From positions 126,001 through 186,000 of the forward strand of contig JBBHKE010000339.1 in NCBI GenBank assembly GCA_037447655.1: a stretch of 60,000 bases of DNA. The letters are read 5' to 3'. Source of the DNA: Zygnema cylindricum. Its lineage: Eukaryota; Streptophyta; Zygnematophyceae; Zygnematales; Zygnemataceae. How positions within the stretch are numbered: the stretch's first letter is position 1; every line of letters begins with the position of its first letter. Both the position numbers and the translations under genes were made by a program. Positions 33,894 to 44,952 of the stretch are shown here, piece by piece. Under the pieces are notes generated by a model. That model did no database searches, was not told the DNA's origin, and saw nothing but the letters and a program-made list of their open reading frames with translations.

Positions 33894-36800
33894 ATGGGGG
33901 GAGGAGAAGTCCAGGATAAGGATCTTCCGGGTGTCAGATCGGACGAGCAAGAGAGGCAAGAAGCGGTGGCCCCGGAGGAAGAGTCACAAGTGCCCGAGGG
34001 AGCACCCCCCTTTGGCTCCCCTGTACACATAGAGCGGTTTCTTAAGGGAGAGATGCCCCCAGGGGTTGCGGCTGACACTCCTCCTACGCACCCAGAGGGG
34101 AGACTCTCTCCTCCACCTCCACCTGTCTTTTCCTCCGAGAATTTCCCAACGTTGTCCGAGTCAGTTAGAGCTAGGGCTACAGAGAAGGCGGAAAGGCCGC
34201 CCTTATCCCCTAAAAGTCGTAGAAAGGCGTTGGCCCACAAGGAAGCGGTCCCTGGTCACCTTCCCGAGATCGGTCGCTATACCCGATCTAAGGCACCGAT
34301 AACAGAAATGTACATGGATCCTAAGATCCTGACCGATCCTACCCGGCCAGGTCGCAAAGAAATCTTAGCCCTTCATGATCTCCATGAGTTGAAGGTTAAC
34401 AAGGAGTTGGTGCAGCGGGTGGCCAGGTCAGATCGAGCCAGAGTGGTACGTCCTGTGGGAGGAGTAGTGGAGCTACTCAGCAGTTCATCCGAGAGTGGCT
34501 CCCCAACCTCCGTATAGGAGCAACCGGGAGGACCATCAACTTCCCATCAGCAACCCACCCCATCTCAGGACACTGCAACCAGCAGACCAGCTCACGGCGA
34601 GTCGGTCCCTCGGACACGAGCCGGGGAAGGTACCAGCAAGCGAGGGTTTCCCGAGCCAAAGAAGGGTTACAGGTTCGATCATCGGGACCGCAAGGGCAGG
34701 TTCGCTCCTCGACTTAAAGCAGAACCGTTCTTCCCTTCTGATTCCATCTCTCCGAGCTCAAAGTCTCCTTCTGTTCCGGTGGATCGACCATCAGAGGGGT
34801 TGTGGCTTTCCAGACCCACCGATCCCGAGGTACCGGGTTTGGGGATTACGGATCTCTCAGGGGTGGTGAGCAGTACACAAAAACTGGTTGACATCTTGCG
34901 ATCCCAGAGTCAGGCTACGCGGGGGCTGGACCCGTCACCATCGATTGGGAGGCTCTTGAAGAAGAGAGGAAGAGGGCCCTTGAACAGGAATTGCTCCTCA
35001 TAAGGGAGGCTAGACGAATATCAGGAGGGATCCTTAGTGGGCAGGTATCTCCTCTTAGAGAGACAGGTCCCTCGGCTGAGAGACAACCTACAGTGCAGAC
35101 AACCCCTACGGAGATGCCAGCTCCCGGGATTTCTTCGGAACTTAGACCGGAGTCTCCTCTTCAGCGGGAAGGGGGGGAAACAACAGGACCTAACGAACGA
35201 GGATGGGTGTAGATTTACCGGGTAACGTTGCAGCCGCCTCCACTGAGCGTCCTACGGTTGTCTCAGTGGCTGGGTCTTCAAATGCGGTAGCCGTGGTATC
35301 ATTACAACCCGACCAGAGAAAACACGTCTCCCTTGGGCTTTCCACTCCTCCTCCATCTCCACCTCAAAGATCCTCTCCTTCTCCTCCTGTTTCTCCGGCC
35401 GCTACAGTCCGCGGGTCACCAGGACCACCTGTCTTACCCTACAAGTACGACGTTCCTGCCTACTCACCTCCTCACCGACGCTCTCCCGATTCCAGTGGAG
35501 GAACTCCTCCACCCGATACCTCCAGAAGGCGTACACGGAGACAAACACCTTTTTCTCGTAGTCCTCAGTCCTCTCCATGCCCTTCTCCACCAATCCCTCA
35601 AAGACCACCCGTGATTAAACCTATTCTCCAAATTCCCTCAGTGGAAACTGTTTTCCGGGAGGAACGGGCCTCTCCTGGGTATAGAGGAGCAGGACTTCGG
35701 ACAGCTTTCCCCAAGGTGATAAGCTCCTCGTTTCTCAAGGGCCAACACCAGGGAGATACAGGTCATCTCACTATCCCACCAGTAACCGGAACTTCCTCAG
35801 TAAGGGGGAGTGCCATCTCTCGTCAGGCAGCTCCTTCTACCGGAGAAGGAGGCGGCTCCGAGCCACCCGACAGGGATCCCGGCGTAATTTCACCGGTTCA
35901 GTTTATTAGCCTAACCGGACCATCCACTTCTCAGTTCACCAACCTTGCAGAGGAGGAAAAAGGAATGGGGGACGCAAGGATCTTTACAAGAGATAGCTCG
36001 GGAATCGCTTTCTCTGATTTCGAATTGTTGTGGAAGTCGTTCACCCAATCTGAAATCAACAAATACAGGGGCGGAGCCATTCCGGATAACTTCGAGACCA
36101 CGCTTTTCCCCATGATGGTGAACCATTTTGCTGGGGGAGCTTTGGTAGACTACAAGGAGCGGCAACCTCTTCTGATGGCTCCTAGCATCAAAATTTCTGA
36201 CCCTATACTTGATGAAGCAGTCTTGCAGGCGGAGGCAGACTTGGCTGCCGCTGCAGCCGCTCCTGTCACCGCCTTCTTCACTGAGGACATGAAACTGCAG
36301 GCACGAGGACGAGCCTATGTCGCTCAGCTTTAGGCCATCCAGGAGGCCAGGGCGACCACTCGGATGGTTGCAGACCCAACCCCCTGTACAACTCTTTTGA
36401 ATGCTTGGAGACTCCTTTACACCGAGAGGAATGAATCTGCTATTAAGGAATTCACGGAATTCCGTTGCCAAAAGAGTGAAACACCCCAGACTCTTTTTAA
36501 CAGATTGTCCAGCCTTTGTCAAAAGACCAAACTCTCAACCATTGATCTTCCGGCCATGGCAACCAAATATTTTATCGCCGTCCGAAATTCGTTCGGACCG
36601 ACAGGGCAGGCCGCCCTCGACAATTGGATTGCGGGACAGGCCATCCAGGACGTTAATCCAACCGCCAAAGAAATCTCTCTGGCCGCAATGAAGCTTTATG
36701 ATCACTTTGTCCACCGAGAGGCCCAGGAAAAAGCGGTAACCGGAAAAACCCGAGGGAACTTTGCAGGATTTGCCAGAGAAATGCCTCCCGAAAAGGAAGA

Positions 36801-37934
36801 GTCGGCCGAGCTCTTAGCCTTGCGGAAGCTCAAGGGGAAACAGGTGGTAGATAGCGGATCGAACCTGCCATGGGGGCCGATGACCGTGTCTTCCTCTATA
36901 ACTGTTTAAACTGTCAACAAACAGGTCATGGATGGAAGCGATGCCCGCGGAAGCTCAAACCAGAATTAGCTCTTAAGCAGAAAGAATGGGAGAAGGAGAG
37001 AGCTGAAAGGAAAAAGAGGCAGCAAGAAAGGAAGCAAGGAGGAGGGTCAGACGATAAAAAACCTGTGAACAAAGACAATTACAAGCCGACGCCACGATCT
37101 GAGACTGCAAAGATATCGCAAGCCCAGTTGCGACAGATAAAACTTCCAAAGTTTGATGACGCGCAAATCTCCAATGAATTGAGGGGCAAATATACTACCG
37201 AGGGCTCCAAGTGTGAGGCTTGCGGTTTCATGGGTCACAAGGAAGGGCTGTGCTTCCGAAAGAATGGAGTCCCTAAAGAGATGATGCAATATGCACTGTT
37301 CACTGGAGAAGGTGAAACGGCCGTGAATCCCCTCCCGCTGCAGCTTCTTTACCCTTGGGGACGCCGCACCCCGGAGAACCCAGAACGACAGCCAACAGGT
37401 CAAGCCCGATTAAACCCGGAGGTTATCATCCAACAGCAGAGCCAGCAAATGGCAGCAATGGCTGCAGAATTGGCAGCGCTGCGATTAGGATCGCCCTCCA
37501 GGACTCCCGCTCTGACGGCCGCCCAGAAACTCCACCGGAGAAAGCAGGAATTACTACAGAAGCTGGCGGAGCTTGAACAGGAAACCGCAGCGGGCGAAGA
37601 CGATGACGAGGTGATGGGATGGGACATGGAACCTCCTAAAGCACATCACGCTCAAACCTTCCTTTCTGGAGCCTGGAATGTCGGTGTGGGGGACAATCGC
37701 AGGCAGCTCCGCAACACAACCTTGGCGCAGCGAAGGGACAGGCAAAAGCTCGCTCCACGAGACCACAACAGGAGCGCTACTGGACCTATGTCCTTCACCC
37801 CCAGGGCCGTCATCCTGAACAACAACATAGGTCTCGGGATAAAATCTACAAACCCACCTCCACCAGCCACAACGAAACTGCCTCCGGGATTCGAAAATTA
37901 CAGGTCAACCAAAACCAGGAACACGGAGGAATGA
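33894..37934 (+). pseudogene. Gypsy-2 gag (structural protein, two CCHC zinc knuckles)
   Basis: The start ATG is at 33894. A long Pro/Ser/Thr-rich N-terminal region (to about 35900) is followed by a capsid-like region (around 35964-36800, for example LFNRLSSLCQKTKLSTIDLPA). The nucleocapsid has the knuckles CLNCQQTGHGWKRC (near 36913) and CEACGFMGHKEGLC (near 37215), joined by a Lys/Glu/Arg-rich linker, then a coiled-coil-like AELAAL...LLQKLAELEQE. Lesions: frame changes near 34500, 35000 and 36870, and an in-frame TAG at 36331-36333 where a Gln codon (CAG) would fit. The protein is unusually long for Gypsy gag, because of the N-terminal low-complexity extension. It would coat the RNA in virus-like particles. 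Confidence 0.8.
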
Positions 37935-37953
37935 GCAAACGAGGAAGAGACGC

Positions 37954-38901
37954 GTGACAACCAAGACTGGTTCGAAAAATATTTGGCGGAACGCCCGGAG
38001 GATAACACGCCAGAAACGCCGCCCGCGCCAGAATCCGACCAAGAAATTGAGGAAGCAAGGGGGGGGGGAGAAGAATCAACCGGTTCCCCCAGTGGAACCA
38101 ACTGATTCCTCCAGTTCGTCGCCAAAAATTCAACCTTCTTCCTCCAAACCAGCAGTGATGTTAGTAAGGCATCTAATGCCCTACGCTCTCACTCATGTAA
38201 AAACACTGGCCTCTTCCCATAACTTGCCGGAGGAAGTTCTCATCCAGGCCCTCGGAGAGGAAATCCATTCAGGAGGGGAGAAACACCGGGCCGATCAGGC
38301 CAGATCCGTTTTTTGGTCAGCCGACCCAAAGACACCTATGATGGATAGGGACTACAAAACGTTGTCTGTGGCTCTAATTCTCAACCGGACGGGGAATTTC
38401 AAACTCAACGGATATGGCGGGTATCAAGACGCAGTGGTCGACACAGGAGCACTCCCAAATCTAATCACCACATCGGCTTTGCAGCAAATGCCGGAAAAAC
38501 TTCGACCAGAAATCTTCCCCAGTGACATCTGTCTAAGTAGTGTTAGCAGTGGGAGCCAACCGGTCCACGGAATAATCAAAGCTATGTTAATAGAGTTCGC
38601 CGACGACGCAGGTCAAAAGGTCCGAATTCAGCTTCCCTTCCTGGTGGTGGAAGGTAAGCAGTTTGAGATTTTATTGGGAATGGCCACCTGGACAAGGGTG
38701 AATATGGGATTAAGTGTGTGGAAGGAGCAGTTTACTGTTAGGGATCTTGTAGATCCAGAAGGAGTCAAGGTGGTGGTTCCCCTGGATCTATGGAATAGGG
38801 GGAAAGATAATGCTCCCGTCGCAGGATGTTATCCCGTCTATGCCACTCACACACCTACGGAACTTCTCGCCAGCGCCACCGATATTGCAGACATAATATA
38901 G
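37954..38901 (+). CDS. Gypsy-2 aspartic protease region
   Basis: Retropepsin-like protease that matures the polyprotein. The active-site motif VVDTGALPNLIT (near 38440) is followed by the flap-like region VSSGSQPVHGIIKAM and the second hydrophobic motif FEILLGMATWTR. This domain is open through to TAG at 38899-38901. Its frame differs from that of gag upstream; the switch lies near a G8 run at 38060, probably an indel. The stop is followed by CAATTC and the same frame stays open for the methyltransferase. The old copy has TAA CAA TTC at the same place. Confidence 0.8.
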   Translation: MTTKTGSKNIWRNARRITRQKRRPRQNPTKKLRKQGGGEKNQPVPPVEPTDSSSSSPKIQPSSSKPAVMLVRHLMPYALTHVKTLASSHNLPEEVLIQALGEEIHSGGEKHRADQARSVFWSADPKTPMMDRDYKTLSVALILNRTGNFKLNGYGGYQDAVVDTGALPNLITTSALQQMPEKLRPEIFPSDICLSSVSSGSQPVHGIIKAMLIEFADDAGQKVRIQLPFLVVEGKQFEILLGMATWTRVNMGLSVWKEQFTVRDLVDPEGVKVVVPLDLWNRGKDNAPVAGCYPVYATHTPTELLASATDIADII

Positions 38902-40367
38902 CAATTCCCTATTTCCAAGCGGTGGGAAGAAGGATACCAGAACAGATTATTACAAATAACAAAACTTCGGCGGGAAGTGGACAAATCCTTGACAGCGGTT
39001 TTTGTGAAGGAAGAAAAACCTCGGTTGGAAGCTTCGGAAGTTCCGCCCGAAAATCAAAAATTCGATCGACAAGTGGTGTCATTATCTATCCCGGATTCTG
39101 GACTCCGGATATTATCCCTATTTTCTGGAATTAGCTCGGACCTCGAAACTGTCTTGAAAGCTGGGCACAAAGTGGAGTCATATGTGGCCGTGGAAATTTC
39201 ACCCGATGCTCGGGCCGTCAGTGAATACCGACTACAACAACTCCACCAATTGTATCCCCAGCAACTTCCAATATCCGCCATCTGCAGATCACACCGAAGT
39301 GTTCCGCAAAATATAGACCAAATCCTAAAGCCACATCTGGCTATGCTGGAGCGAGTGGATTTGGTGATTGCAGGATGGCCATGTCAAGGATACTCTCTAG
39401 CCGGGAAGGGCAAGGGACATCAGGATAGCAGAAGTCGAACCTTCTTCCAGATGATCAAATTACTTTCCTGGCTGCAGCAATCCCAAGACCAACCAGTGGG
39501 GTACATTTTGGAGAATTTCCACCCGGGAGATGATAAGAGAAAACAAGTCGCAAATAGTTGGATAAAGTCAAGCAGATTCTAGGAGCTCCACTTGTTTTCG
39601 ATGCGGCGCAACTGGGATCCAGAGCTCACAGAGTTCGGGCGTACTGGACCAATTTGATACCTCTGTTAGTCCTGAACAAGCTCTTACAAAACCACAAAAC
39701 AGATCCCCAGATTACCCTGCAACAAATTTTAGGGACAGGGCCGATGGCTACTCCCGTAACTAAGGCTGATCGTCCTCCATTCTTCCAGTGCAACCAACCA
39801 GGAGCACCACGGCGAGCAACGCCAACATTGGTTTCCTTCCCTAATAGCCATGCATATCGAAAGGGAGCGGTAGGAATGATATTTGACAGCAAAAGTGGAG
39901 TTTGGACAACGCCAACGGTGGAAGAACGAGAACAAGCCATGGGATTCCAACCAGCCAGTACGGCGGCACCAGGTATATCAGACCCCCAGAGGTGCAGCCT
40001 ACTCGGACAAAGCATGGATCTAAATGTAATAACATGGGTGATAACACATTCTCTGGCCTTCTCTAGCCTACAGTCTCCGCAATCAAGGGATCGTTACCTT
40101 CAAGCTCCGAAGTTGTTAGCGGTGCAGGCCCACTTGCAGCTTGAGGGGGGGAGGGAGGCGAGAAAACAGTTTTTATCATCAAAATTTTCCAGTCCCAGCA
40201 TTTTACCGAAATTAAGGGATTCCTCAGTGGGGGGGAGCGGAGGCTCGGAGAGAGACAGCTTAGCGGACGTTGTTAGCAGCAGCATTCTAACGGGAGGAGC
40301 TGAGGTAGACCCGCAGGTAGGGATGGAATTCGATATCTCTCGCTGGGGTAGACCCCCAGAGGCGTAG
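38902..40367 (+). pseudogene. C5-cytosine DNA methyltransferase domain of Gypsy-2 (one frameshift)
   Basis: SAM-dependent DNA cytosine-C5 methyltransferase lying between protease and reverse transcriptase. Motifs run in normal linear order: I, LRILSLFSGISSDLETVL (39100); IV, GWPCQGYSLAGKGKGHQD with the catalytic Cys (39380); VI, ILENFHPG (39508; usual form ENV); VIII, GSRAHRVRAYWTNL (39615); IX, TPTVEEREQAMGF (39915); X, LLGQSMDLNVITWVI (40000). The linear order argues against a DRM-type (permuted) plant enzyme; the style is nearest DNMT3-like or CMT/DNMT1-like catalytic domains and I cannot say which. Compared with the old copy, one base is missing near 39560, which shifts the frame between motifs VI and VIII. 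After motif X a ~100-residue linker (to 40367) leads to the reverse transcriptase. Confidence 0.88.
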
Positions 40368-40373
40368 GCAGCG

Positions 40374-42183
40374 GTGGAACCCGGAAAGATGGATTCGACC
40401 TTAGGGGAGCAGTTGGACCCTCAGCAAAAGGCCCAGCTCTCCGACCTGTTGGAGAAGAACAAACAAGTGTTCTCTTGGTCAGATACCGACGTAGGCATCT
40501 ACAAAGGAACCCCTTTTCGAATCGATTTAATAGACGAGACGTCTACTGTTTGGCAGAAGCAGTACCCTCTCAGTTTTAAGGAAAAGGAGTTCATCACTGC
40601 AAAGGTACAAACTCTGGTAGAAGCAGGATTGGTTCAAGAAAGTACCAGACTCCATGGATTTGCGTCTCCAACTGTTCTCCCACCCAAGAAGGACTCATCT
40701 GGGAAAACGGTAGACTTTCGGATGTGTGGAGATTACCAAATGCTTAACACGGCAACTGTACCTGATCGATACCCAATGCCTACCCCGGAAGAGATTTTTG
40801 ACTTGCTGGCCGGGGCCACCATTTACTCCACATTAGACATGAAGAATGGGTTCCACCAGATCGCGATGGAGCGAAAGCACCAGGAAAGGACAGCTTTTTG
40901 GGCAGGGTCCAAGTTGTATGAATGGCTCTACATGCCATTCGGGCTCAAAAATGCGCCTGCCAAATTCCAACGTGCCATGGACGAGGCACTCCCGGGGATT
41001 GATTGTGCATGGTGCTATATCGACGATGTTATTATCTTGTCGAATACCTTCGAGGAACACCTCGAGCACATACAGATTGTACTCCGAGCTCTCCAAGCAG
41101 CGGGCTGGAAATGTCACCCGGGTAAGGGAATTTTTGGGGTGCAGAAAATTATTTACCTATGACACGAAGTTACACCCGGGACAGTGGGTCCCCATATGGT
41201 CAAAGTTGCAGCCTTGATGCCCTACCCCCTCCTCAGGATGTCTCTGCACTCCGCACATTTTTAGGCCTAGCTAACTATTATCGTAATTCATCCCTGAATT
41301 TAGCAGCCACGCTCAGCCTCTGAACCAGTTGCTGCGGAAAGACCAGGAGTGGCAGTGGACGGAGGAGCAACAGATTGCCTTCCAGTTCCTCAAGGATTCC
41401 CGGAAGCAACACCCAGTGCTCTGAATGCCTGATCACCAAAGACCCTTCCTCCTTTACACTGATTGGAGCCGGTTTGGATTGGGAGTTGTTTTAGCCCAAC
41501 TAGATGATGCTGGTGCTGAATATGTGGTAGCTTACGCCAGCAGGAGTAATAACCGAGCGGAGGGGAATTACAGCAGCTATCACGGGGAATTACTGGCGGC
41601 GGTATGGGCCATCCAACACTTCAGACCATACCTGTACGGAGTCCATTTCACTCTGATCACGGATCACCAGCCTCTCAAGTGGATTATGGAGAACAGCAAG
41701 CTCACTGGCAAGCTCGCCCGGTGGGTGTTAATACTGCAGGAATATGACTTCAACATAATCCACCGGGCCGGAGAGATTCATTGGAATGCCGACGGACTTA
41801 GCAAAAATCCTGACCCTTCCACTAGAGATTCCACCGGGGCCCGCCATGATGAGGACCCTGAAATCAGTTTGGGACTCATTCGAGCTTCCTCTACCTTTAT
41901 TTGGCTTCCTCAATCTGGGGGGGAAATGTCCACTTTCTCGGCAGACGTGGAGGGGCAGGCGCCAATAGGGGCCGGACGGAAAGATATTTGGAACGATCCC
42001 GATGCACTCCAATCTGTCCAACAAGGTTTCCCTCTTTCGCATTTGTTAGGAGTGCAGTTATCTCGGGTGCAAGCACGAATGGCGGCATACGAGTGGGAAA
42101 AGGGCATCTTGATCCGGAAGTGGGCAGATGGGACGAGGAAAGTGGTTCCTCCCACGGCCGACAGGGAGACATCTTATTTTTAA
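40374..42183 (+). pseudogene. Gypsy-2 reverse transcriptase and RNase H
   Basis: Reverse transcriptase motifs include SPTVLPPKKDSSGKTVDFRM, the first catalytic Asp in YSTLDMKNGFHQIAM, YMPFGLKNAPAKFQRAMD and the active site CYIDDVIIL (near 41015). RNase H (41425-42183) has YTDWSRFGLGVVLAQ, the catalytic Glu in HGELLAAVW and ITDHQPLKWI. Lesions: TAG at 40365-40367 just before this region (the old copy has Trp), TGA at 41161, a one-base loss near 41217 and a further frame change near 41290-41420. The connection (tether) domain is the most damaged part. The sequence is standard Ty3/Gypsy. Confidence 0.9.
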
Positions 42184-43225
42184 CCTTCACCAGCATTGTG
42201 GCCATTTTGGGCAGAAACGGACCACCTCCTTGGTTGCAGGATCGTACTGGTGGCACGGGTTGCGGACCCTAGTCAACCGGATTGTGCAGACGTGTTCCTC
42301 CTATGACCGAGTCAAAGCACCCTTCGACAAAAACGGAGGGGCTCAGCTTCATTCCCTACCCATCAGGAGGATGTTTTATCGATGGTCTCTAGATCTGTTG
42401 GGTCCTCTCCCCACTAGTAGACGAGGGAACCGCTTTGTGTTGGTAATGATAGAGCATTTTTCCAAGTGGATCGAATTGGTGGTCTTACCGAAGAAGGAGT
42501 CCAAGGCGATTGCGGACGCATTCTTGCAGAGAGTGCTTTCACAATTTGGGGCACCAACCGAAGTTTTGACCGACCAAGGCTCCAAATTTGCGGGAGAATT
42601 CTCCAACTTGTTGGAAACGTGCCTCATCGACCACCGCTTGACCAGCCGAGACCACCCACAAGCCGACGGTTTGGCCGAAAGGTGTGTACAGACAGTGAAG
42701 CGGTCACTATGTAAATATGTTGTGGAAGAGGATCTGGGAGAATAGGACAGAAGGGTGCCTTCGATCGCCATGGGGTACCGATTCAGTCGGCAAGCATCCC
42801 TCCACTCCTACAGTCCATATTTCATTTTGTTCGGACGGCATCCCATCCTCCCCGGCGCTGCCTCGGCCCAAGCAGTCGTCCTTCCTGAGATGGACAGCAA
42901 AGGAACGGTCGAAAAATTGATTGCATACAGAGCAAAGGTATTTCACCGGGAAATGCCTCTGGCCATGGGGAATTTACAAGCAGCTCAGCACCGAGATCAA
43001 CTCTGGTATTCGCAACGCCGGAGTGGTAATTTTGTTCCTCGGCAACGGCGATTTCTACCCGAGGATTTCGTGTACCGGATGCAACAGAAAAAGGACACTC
43101 TCAACATCTCAGCGGGGAGGGTGATTTTGAAGGTAGTGGAATTCTCTAATAAGGGGGTCTTGACACTTGAAGGGAAGGATGGGCGGAAGATGAAAGAAAA
43201 TCAGATCAATGTGGCTCCCTGTTGA
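42128..43225 (+). pseudogene. Gypsy-2 integrase
   Basis: The N-terminal HHCC zinc region reads LHQHCGHFGQKRTT...CSSYDR; the last Cys is Tyr here (the old copy keeps CSSC). The catalytic core D,D,E is present: SLDLLGPLP, LTDQGSKFAGEF and ADGLAERCVQTVK. A stop (TAG near 42744) and a frame change near 42750 precede the C-terminal region, which contains an SH3-like stretch VILKVVEFSNKGVLTLEGKDG, comparable to the GPY/F module. The frame ends at TGA 43223-43225, where the old copy reads His, and continues in the same frame into the PHD finger. Confidence 0.88.
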
Positions 43226-43444
43226 CTCCGGGGATTGGAAGACGAACCTACTTTCCACCTTTCCTATTTTGCTGATCCCCCTTTGTGTTCCTCCGAATGC
43301 CTCTCATCTTCCTCCCATAATTCTGTACTTGTCTGTGATCAATGCGACCATTGTTGGCATCAATCTTGTCTCCCCTCCTCTTGGGACCCTCGTCCTAAAC
43401 CCCCTGTTCTCTGGTTCTGCGAGAACTGCGAATTCGGGGGGTAA
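43226..43444 (+). CDS. C-terminal PHD-type zinc finger of the Gypsy-2 polyprotein
   Basis: The ligands fit a C4HC3 PHD finger: C-x3-C, then C-x2-C (CDQC), four residues to His (WHQSC gives H-x2-C) and the typical W-x-C-x2-C end (WFCENC), followed by a stop at 43442-43444. The first pair has spacing three rather than two. PHD fingers bind histone H3 tails (often by K4 methylation state). In many Gypsy elements this end of integrase carries a chromodomain instead, so a chromatin-targeting role is a natural inference. The frame is shared with integrase, separated by one TGA. Gypsy-old has the same sequence at 57476-57570 and 58379-58443, split by an insertion. Confidence 0.72.
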   Translation, partial: LRGLEDEPTFHLSYFADPPLCSSECLSSSSHNSVLVCDQCDHCWHQSCLPSSWDPRPKPPVLWFCENCEFGG

Positions 43445-43472
43445 TTATTCAAAGTTTTAGTCACAAATGACT

Positions 43473-43483
43473 AAGAGGGGGGG
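43473..43483 (+). promoter_or_regulatory. Gypsy-2 polypurine tract
   Basis: AAGAGGGGGGG directly before repeat B1. This is the expected plus-strand primer and defines the start of U3 as the start of B, not A. Confidence 0.7.
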
Positions 43484-43751
43484 AAATCAAGGACCCGGCT
43501 CCACCTCTAAGGGTTCCCTCCTTTCCCCCGTCCAGGAGGGGGAAGGAGAGGGGGGGAGGGGATATCTTTTCGCCCTCCCCAAGCATTCATTCCCACCTCT
43601 GCCTGCATGCTCACAGAAACAGGGCGGGCAGCATTGAGCACAAGCATGGTTGTGGGGAGCATTCGCATTCTGGGGAAGGGTGTTTGCAGGACTCCAATAC
43701 CAATTTACCCGGGCAATGGGCCCTCCTCTGATGTTCCCGGCACGCTCGACA
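43484..43751 (+). repeat. Gypsy-2 repeat B, first copy (B1)
   Basis: 268 bp from AAATCAAGG to CTCGACA, repeated at 44953-45219 with about four differences. Lies between the polypurine tract and A2. Confidence 0.9.
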
Positions 43752-43761
43752 GCTATCAAGC
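43744..43761. other. B1|A2 junction, integrase-site-like inverted repeat
   Basis: GCTCGACA-GC-TATCAAGC: an imperfect palindrome with a 2-nt centre, the same half sites that form the outer ends of the element (TGTCAAGC left, GCTCGACA right). Gypsy-old has GCTCGACA-AC-TGTGAAGC at 58765-58782. Confidence 0.6.
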
Positions 43762-44952
43762 TCATGTGCTTCACAGGCACCCCTTTTTATCTTACCAAGG
43801 ATTCCCGGGCCCTTTTTCCTCTGTACGGTCCTTAAAGTACGGGAAAAGGAGCGCACTCAGCCGGACCAGATTCTTCTATTTTCCTAACTGAACGGAATGC
43901 ACTTAATTTCGCGCCTAACGGAGGCCGGACGACAAAGTTACTCCGTTCCAAAAATTCCCATCCTATTACATGTGACCAGTTGCCCACTGTCCCATTGGGG
44001 GCTACATTGTGGAACGCCACGTAACTTTTGGGATAGTCTGGGGGATTTTGCTGTTGGCTATCAATAGGACGTTAGTTCAGGTCCACCAGTCGAATAGAGC
44101 ATTTATTAATGTGAGTCAAAGTTAGGCGTTTCACGTCAATTTAGAACTTTGTTGCTCAGGATTGTGTCATAGAAAAACACGTGGCTTCTAAGCTAGCCGG
44201 AGATAGTCACCTAACTTTTTGCCCTGAGTGTAGTACAACATGTTTTGTCTTATGTCCGTATGAAAACCATTCCTGGCCAATGATTGGCTCCTGGTATTGC
44301 TTTGACTTTGGTACTATCGATAGGACAAACTTTGATTGTATAAGGCACTTGAGCCGAGGGAGACAGGTTGCTGTTTGAGTACTGTCTCCTGAGAAAAACC
44401 CTAGAAATTCCAGCAAACTTTCTTCTGGAGAACTTTTGTGTTGCTTGTGATTGTGACCCTATTGCCATCTTGGTTTGCAGCCGTCCTTTGTGGAAATCGT
44501 AGTCCGGTTGGGTGGTTGGCACCGTCTTTCCTGTTTTGGGCGGTTTGGGGACTGGTGTTTTTTTTGAAACCAAGAATGGTCTTGCCGGTTCTGGGTCGCG
44601 GAAACCGAGGAGTTAAGGAGGCCTTACCTGTTCCTGGGTTTTCAGGGGGAGATTTCGTCTCCTTTTGGTTGTCCACGTTACTTTTTGGGGGTAGGTTGAG
44701 CTCGCTTGCTATTATTCCACATTCTAACTTTATATTTCTATTTTCTAAGGGCAAGGTGATATTGTTAATTTTGAGACAGCATTTTTATATTTCTATCCTT
44801 TCATTATTCTGAGTGGAAGCATCTGGGTTCTCTCTTTGGTAATCCTTTTTGGGGCTCTGGTCGGGTTTCTTCCGGGGGTCTATTACCAAAACCTTTTGTA
44901 CCAGAATAGTGGATTTTGAGGGAATCTTTGTTAAGCTTCCAACAGATAGTCA
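43754..44952 (+). repeat. Gypsy-2 terminal repeat A, 3' copy (A2)
   Basis: 1199 bp, pair of 32595-33793. Starts TATCAAGC (TGTCAAGC in A1) and ends GATAGTCA. Here it is followed by B2 instead of a primer site. Confidence 0.9.

Noticed and set aside
33842-34240. Minus-strand open frame across Gypsy-2 gag
   Set aside because: Shadow of the Pro/Ser-rich gag frame.
37900-38120. Programmed frameshift between nucleocapsid and protease
   Set aside because: The apparent shift is +1 in Gypsy-2 and -1 in Gypsy-old, so at least one is a decay indel and there is no conserved slippery site.
40365-40367. TAG between methyltransferase and reverse transcriptase as a functional stop
   Set aside because: Gypsy-old has TGG here; a simple point mutation explains it.
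43223-43225. TGA between integrase and PHD finger as a second readthrough stop
   Set aside because: The old copy has a His codon at this position, so the stop is not conserved.
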